The notes under the pieces: model-generated
Told to the model about the DNA's origin: nothing
Database searches by the model: none
Seen by the model: only the letters and a program-made list of their open reading frames with translations
Translations under genes and position numbers: made by a program
Source: Clostridiales bacterium
GTDB lineage: Bacteria; Bacillota; Clostridia; Peptostreptococcales; Anaerovoracaceae
NCBI GenBank assembly: GCA_009785435.1
Contig: WQWG01000026.1
Coordinates: forward strand, 1-8,648
DNA: 8,648 bases
Reading direction: 5' to 3'
In this document: in pieces, positions 6,083 to 8,648 of the stretch
How positions within the stretch are numbered: the stretch's first letter is position 1
Layout: the number at the start of each line of letters is the position of its first letter

Positions 6083-6125
6083 CTACACTTCAATATTTCC
6101 CATGCAAGGCAAATTCTTTTTGAAC

Positions 6126-6143
6126 ATGACATGACGCTGTCAT
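6126..6143. promoter_or_regulatory. Inverted repeat, putative operator of the WYL regulator (copy 1)
   Basis: ATGACA-TGACGC-TGTCAT is a perfect 6-bp inverted repeat with a 6-nt spacer. It lies 33 bp upstream of the WYL regulator start, in the divergent intergenic region. The same palindrome recurs at 7085-7102. TGTGATACACT (6149-6159) just downstream could carry the -10 of the regulator gene. Autoregulation is the simplest reading. Confidence 0.7.
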
Positions 6144-6176
6144 CTTTTTGTGATACACTGTCTTTGAGGTGAACTT

Positions 6177-7088
6177 ATGCAAATCAACAGGCTATTTGAG
6201 ATCGTGTATCTTTTGATGAATAAAAAACGCGTCACTGCAAATGAATTGGCTTCGCACTTTGAGGTTTCCAAGCGCACGATTTTGCGTGACATTGACGCGC
6301 TGACAATGGCCGGGATACCGATTTACACGACACAGGGCAAAGGCGGCGGAATTTTTATCCAAGACCATTTTGTGCTCAACAAAGCGCTTGTTTCAAAGGA
6401 CGAGCAACAGCAGCTTTTATTTGCCTTGCAAAGCATGGCCGCAACAGAGTTCATTGAAACAGACAAAGTACTCGGCCGGTTACGAAACTTTTTTGACAGC
6501 CCGAACCAAGACTGGATCGAGGTTGATTTTTCACGTTGGGGGCATAGCGAGGCAGACAACAAAAAGTTTGAACTGCTGAAAAATGCCATCATCGGCGAAC
6601 TTGCTGTGTCTTTCGATTATCTCAGTGCATATGGCGAGTCCAAAGGGCGTGAAGCATATCCTCTGAAACTGTCATTCAAATCAAAGGCATGGTATCTGCA
6701 GTCGTTCTGCCTGACGGAAAAAGCGTATCGCGTATTCAAGTTTTCTCGTATCAGTCATTTGAAGATTCTGGGTACGCCGTTTCATCGAAGCGATTACGAA
6801 GCTCCGGCGATGGAGCCGATCGAAGACACTCCCGCACCCTCCCCGATCGAGGTGAAGCTTCTCATTTCGCCACACGCAAAATTTCGGATTTACGATGAAT
6901 TTCCCGAAAGCGATATCACGGCCAACGAAGATGGCTCATTGACGCTGCGCATGGCCGAGGCTCAGTGGATTTATGACTATATCCTTTCATACGGTACTGC
7001 TGCTGAAGTTTTGGAGCCGCAGCATATTCGTGATGAAATGCTGATTCGCATTGAAAAAATAAAAAATAAATATTTGCACAAAACATGA
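6177..7088 (+). CDS. WYL-domain transcriptional regulator (YafY type, HTH_11 N-terminus)
   Basis: Encodes 303 residues. Residues 1-60 form a DeoR/HTH_11-like winged helix-turn-helix (VTANELASHFEVSKRTILRDIDAL), with the wing at GIPIYTTQGKGGGIFI. The middle carries a WYL domain; the eponymous W172-Y173-L174 appears in SKAWYLQSF. A C-terminal WCX-like extension follows (VKLLISPHAKFRIYDEF...GSLTLRM...WIYDYILSYG). WYL domains sense ligands or bind nucleic acid; the effector here is unknown. ATG 6177 has GAGGTGA at 6166-6172. The stop codon lies inside the second operator, and the zinc-ribbon gene follows. The same palindrome stands before both genes, which supports regulation of itself and its neighbour. 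Confidence 0.93.
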   Translation: MQINRLFEIVYLLMNKKRVTANELASHFEVSKRTILRDIDALTMAGIPIYTTQGKGGGIFIQDHFVLNKALVSKDEQQQLLFALQSMAATEFIETDKVLGRLRNFFDSPNQDWIEVDFSRWGHSEADNKKFELLKNAIIGELAVSFDYLSAYGESKGREAYPLKLSFKSKAWYLQSFCLTEKAYRVFKFSRISHLKILGTPFHRSDYEAPAMEPIEDTPAPSPIEVKLLISPHAKFRIYDEFPESDITANEDGSLTLRMAEAQWIYDYILSYGTAAEVLEPQHIRDEMLIRIEKIKNKYLHKT

Positions 7089-7102
7089 CATGATGTTGTC
7101 AT
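7085..7102. promoter_or_regulatory. Inverted repeat, putative WYL operator (copy 2), before the zinc-ribbon gene
   Basis: ATGACA-TGATGT-TGTCAT repeats the palindrome of 6126-6143 with identical arms. The similarity covers 24 nt (6123-6146 against 7082-7105) with only two mismatches, both in the spacer. It overlaps the stop codon of the regulator gene (7086-7088). TATGCT at 7114-7119 could be a -10 for the zinc-ribbon gene, at nearly the same distance from the palindrome as the -10-like sequence of copy 1. Confidence 0.7.
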
Positions 7103-7200
7103 CTTATGCATGTTATGCTGATGATAAAGTGTTCATCAACAAGCAAAACTTATTGAACATTCAGAAGTACCAATTTGAATTTTATAAAGGAGAAATGACG

Positions 7201-7467
7201 ATGCAGGAAAAATTTTGTGAAAGCTGCGGTATGCCCATGGGGGAAACCGACGAAATGTACGGAACCGAGGCAAATGGGAACAAAAGTGTGGATTATTGCA
7301 AATTTTGTTATGACAGTGGCGCATTTACAGACCCGAACCTTACACTGGAGGGAATGATTGAAGCCGTTGCTGCTCTGATGGTCAGTGAATTTGGTTTTTC
7401 GCCGGAAGATGCCAAAGAGCAATGCAAGGAGGGAATCCCGAATCTTAAGCGTTGGAAAACCGCGTAA
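7201..7467 (+). CDS. Small zinc-ribbon domain protein
   Basis: Encodes 88 residues. A zinc ribbon is formed by C6-x2-C9 (FCESCGMPMG) and C33-x2-C36 (YCKFCYDSGAF), followed by a helical tail (LTLEGMIEAVAALMVSEFGF...EQCKEGIPNLKRW). This matches the putative zinc-ribbon family Zn_ribbon_2 in motif order and size; no molecular role is established to my knowledge. AAAGGAG at 7186-7192 lies 8 nt before ATG 7201 and only 2 nt before ATG 7195, so 7201 is preferred. The frame stays open back to 7090 but without a ribosome binding site, leaving a leader of about 80-100 nt. It stands directly behind the WYL regulator and its second operator, so it is the likely target gene. Confidence 0.9.
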   Translation: MQEKFCESCGMPMGETDEMYGTEANGNKSVDYCKFCYDSGAFTDPNLTLEGMIEAVAALMVSEFGFSPEDAKEQCKEGIPNLKRWKTA

Positions 7468-7487
7468 CGTCTTTTCAAAAAAAGACG
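7468..7487 (+). other. Hairpin just after the zinc-ribbon gene
   Basis: CGTCTTTT and AAAAGACG form an 8-bp stem with loop CAAA, starting 1 nt after the stop codon. It is in terminator position but lacks a T-run, and the trpB promoter begins 2 nt later. A weak terminator or an mRNA-end stabiliser is possible. Confidence 0.4.
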
Positions 7488-7488
7488 C

Positions 7489-7517
7489 TTGACAATGCAA
7501 TTTCGCTATGGTATCTT
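7489..7517 (+). promoter_or_regulatory. Promoter of the T-box/trpB transcript
   Basis: TTGACA (7489-7494) and TATCTT (7512-7517) are separated by 17 bp, a strong match to the housekeeping consensus. Transcription would start near 7524, at the beginning of the T-box leader. Confidence 0.8.
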
Positions 7518-7523
7518 ATAAAA

Positions 7524-7795
7524 AACCGTTGAAACGGAAGTAAAGGCATGTCACGCGCCTTACAGAGAATTCGGCACAGCTGAGAGCCGGATGGAAATGC
7601 GGGATGTCATAATGGGCCGTTGAGGGCGTGGTCAAAGGCGTTAGCGCCGAGTATTCCACGACGTGTGGGCATACGTCAGTTGCCGGGTGTGTGATGGCAC
7701 ACCGCTAAGCGCACGAGCGATCGTGAATCAGGGTGGCACCGCGGATTGTTTATTCGTCCCTGACAAAGTCAACTTTGGCTTTGTCAGGGATTTTT
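7524..7795 (+). promoter_or_regulatory. T-box riboswitch for tRNA-Trp controlling trpB
   Basis: The leader senses uncharged tRNA-Trp and permits trpB transcription when tryptophan is short. The conserved T-box core AGGGTGGCACCGCGGA lies at 7730-7745. Stem I closes with CACGC (7552-7556) pairing GCGTG (7626-7630), plus CC/GG after a bulge. It holds the usual AGAGA segment (7564-7568) and a terminal part with GCTGAGAGCCGG. The specifier codon is most likely TGG at 7613-7615 (in CATAATGGGCC), matching tryptophan. The acceptor-pairing TGGC in the bulge fits a G discriminator base, as bacterial tRNA-Trp has. TCAGGG (7728-7733) can pair CCCTGA (7758-7763) to form the antiterminator, which excludes the terminator. 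A small GGCG/CGCC hairpin (7637-7648) lies between. This leader fills most of the 362-nt gap between the zinc-ribbon gene and trpB. Confidence 0.93.
7757..7795 (+). terminator. T-box attenuator terminator
   Basis: TCCCTGACAAAG (7757-7768) and CTTTGTCAGGGA (7779-7790) form a perfect 12-bp stem with a 10-nt loop, followed by five T (7791-7795). Its 5' arm contains the CCCTGA that the antiterminator needs, so the two structures are mutually exclusive. Confidence 0.93.
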
Positions 7796-7829
7796 GTATT
7801 TCTAAAAGCTTAAAAAAGGAGGAAACACG

Positions 7830-8648
7830 ATGTCAACCAATGGTAGGTTCGGAATCCACGGGGGTAGGTACATCCCCGAAACACTGATGCGCGCCGTACA
7901 AGAAGTCGAGAGGGCCTATGAGCGATGGCGTTGTGACTCGGAATTTATTGCGGAACTGGATGCCTTGCTCGGAAAATACGCAGGCAGGCCATCCCTTTTG
8001 TACTTCGCGGAAAAAATGACTTTAGACGTAAACGGGGCGCAGATTTACCTCAAACGTGAGGATCTCAACCACACAGGATCTCACAAAATCAACAACGTAC
8101 TCGGTCAAGCCCTTTTGGCGAAAAAGATGGGAAAAACCCGTCTGATCGCCGAAACCGGTGCCGGACAGCACGGCGTCGCTACTGCAACAGCGGCAGCGCT
8201 CATGGGCATGGAATGCGAGATTTTCATGGGCGAAGAAGACACCGAGCGTCAAGCGCTCAACGTCTATCGCATGGGACTTTTGGGCGCCACAGTCCACGCC
8301 GTTACATCCGGAACCGCAACCTTAAAGGATGCCGTCAACGCCACATTGCGCGAATGGGCTGCGCGGTCAGCGGATACGCACTATTGTCTCGGCTCCGCCA
8401 TGGGGCCTCACCCATTCCCGACCATTGTACGTGATTTCCAAGCCGTCATCGGCCGGGAGATCAAAGAACAAATGACGCATGAAATCGGCAGACTGCCGGA
8501 TGCAGTCATCGCCTGTGTCGGCGGCGGAAGCAACGCAATCGGGTCGTTCTATGACTTCATCGACGACAAAAATGTGGAGCTTATCGGCTGTGAAGCGGCC
8601 GGACGCGGCATCAATACGCACGAAACCGCCGCTACCATCGCAACCGGC
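7830..8648 (+). CDS. trpB: Tryptophan synthase beta chain, 3' end outside window
   Basis: Condenses indole with L-serine to L-tryptophan, PLP-dependent, normally in an alpha2-beta2 complex with TrpA. The first 273 codons are present; the family is about 390-400 residues. Landmarks: GRFGIHGGRYIPETL at the N-terminus, the PLP lysine K86 in HTGSHKINN, catalytic E108 in AETGAGQHG, and the phosphate-binding GGGSNA at 231-236. This is the standard TrpB1 type, not the TrpB2 form. ATG 7830 has an AGGAGG site with 7-nt spacing. It is the first gene after the tRNA-Trp T-box, with no other trp gene between; trpA or others could lie downstream outside the window. Confidence 0.97.
   Translation, partial: MSTNGRFGIHGGRYIPETLMRAVQEVERAYERWRCDSEFIAELDALLGKYAGRPSLLYFAEKMTLDVNGAQIYLKREDLNHTGSHKINNVLGQALLAKKMGKTRLIAETGAGQHGVATATAAALMGMECEIFMGEEDTERQALNVYRMGLLGATVHAVTSGTATLKDAVNATLREWAARSADTHYCLGSAMGPHPFPTIVRDFQAVIGREIKEQMTHEIGRLPDAVIACVGGGSNAIGSFYDFIDDKNVELIGCEAAGRGINTHETAATIATG

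Noticed and set aside
7090..7200. Longer N-terminus for the zinc-ribbon protein
   Set aside because: There is no ribosome binding site near 7090, the stretch contains the putative operator and -10, and ATG 7201 has a clear AAAGGAG site.
7663..7887. Open frame across the T-box leader
   Set aside because: It runs through the T-box core and terminator and out of frame into trpB; the RNA structure explains the sequence.
1..8648. CRISPR arrays, insertion sequences, tRNA or rRNA genes, phage attachment sites
   Set aside because: No regularly spaced repeats, transposase-like frame, tRNA cloverleaf or rRNA sequence was seen; the only sizeable direct repeat is the antitoxin remnant.

Overview
The window looks like chromosomal DNA from a low-to-moderate GC Gram-positive (Bacillota, probably class Clostridia). 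The evidence is strong AGGAGG-type ribosome binding sites, a tRNA-Trp T-box riboswitch, a lipobox lipoprotein, a WYL regulator and a ferredoxin-tailed aldo/keto reductase of the anaerobe type. A species cannot be named from the sequence alone. No rRNA, tRNA, CRISPR array, insertion sequence or transposase was seen.

Layout. (1) 1-1134: tgt (tRNA-guanine transglycosylase) on the minus strand with its own promoter; its last ~20 codons lie outside the window. (2) 1135-2744: two tandem RNA-type hairpins, then a plus-strand pair encoding a two-domain lipoprotein and a four-helix membrane protein. (3) 2745-4408: an accessory-looking, AT-richer minus-strand patch. It holds a 62-bp diverged copy of an antitoxin/toxin junction, an orphan gene resembling the nucleotidyl-cyclase (palm) fold, and an intact Phd/YefM-RelE/ParE type toxin-antitoxin pair with a recognisable promoter and an inverted repeat inside the promoter spacer. 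(4) 4462-6062: a minus-strand pair, a small STM3941-like membrane protein followed by an aldo/keto reductase with two 4Fe-4S motifs. The promoter has an extended -10 and a perfect 16-bp inverted repeat, and a palindromic hairpin follows the genes. (5) 6126-7467: a WYL-domain (YafY-type) regulator and a small zinc-ribbon protein. The same 18-bp inverted repeat stands before each of these two genes, so they look like one regulon. (6) 7489-8648: promoter, tryptophan T-box leader with terminator, and the first 273 codons of trpB.

How the parts work together. The best-supported circuits are the tRNA-Trp controlled attenuation of trpB, the self-controlled toxin-antitoxin operon, and the WYL regulator with its paired operators. 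The most unusual parts are the antitoxin remnant that, with the intact pair, brackets the orphan cyclase-like gene, and the paired WYL operators. Several genes begin downstream of the longest possible reading frame; ribosome binding sites and promoters were used to choose the starts.
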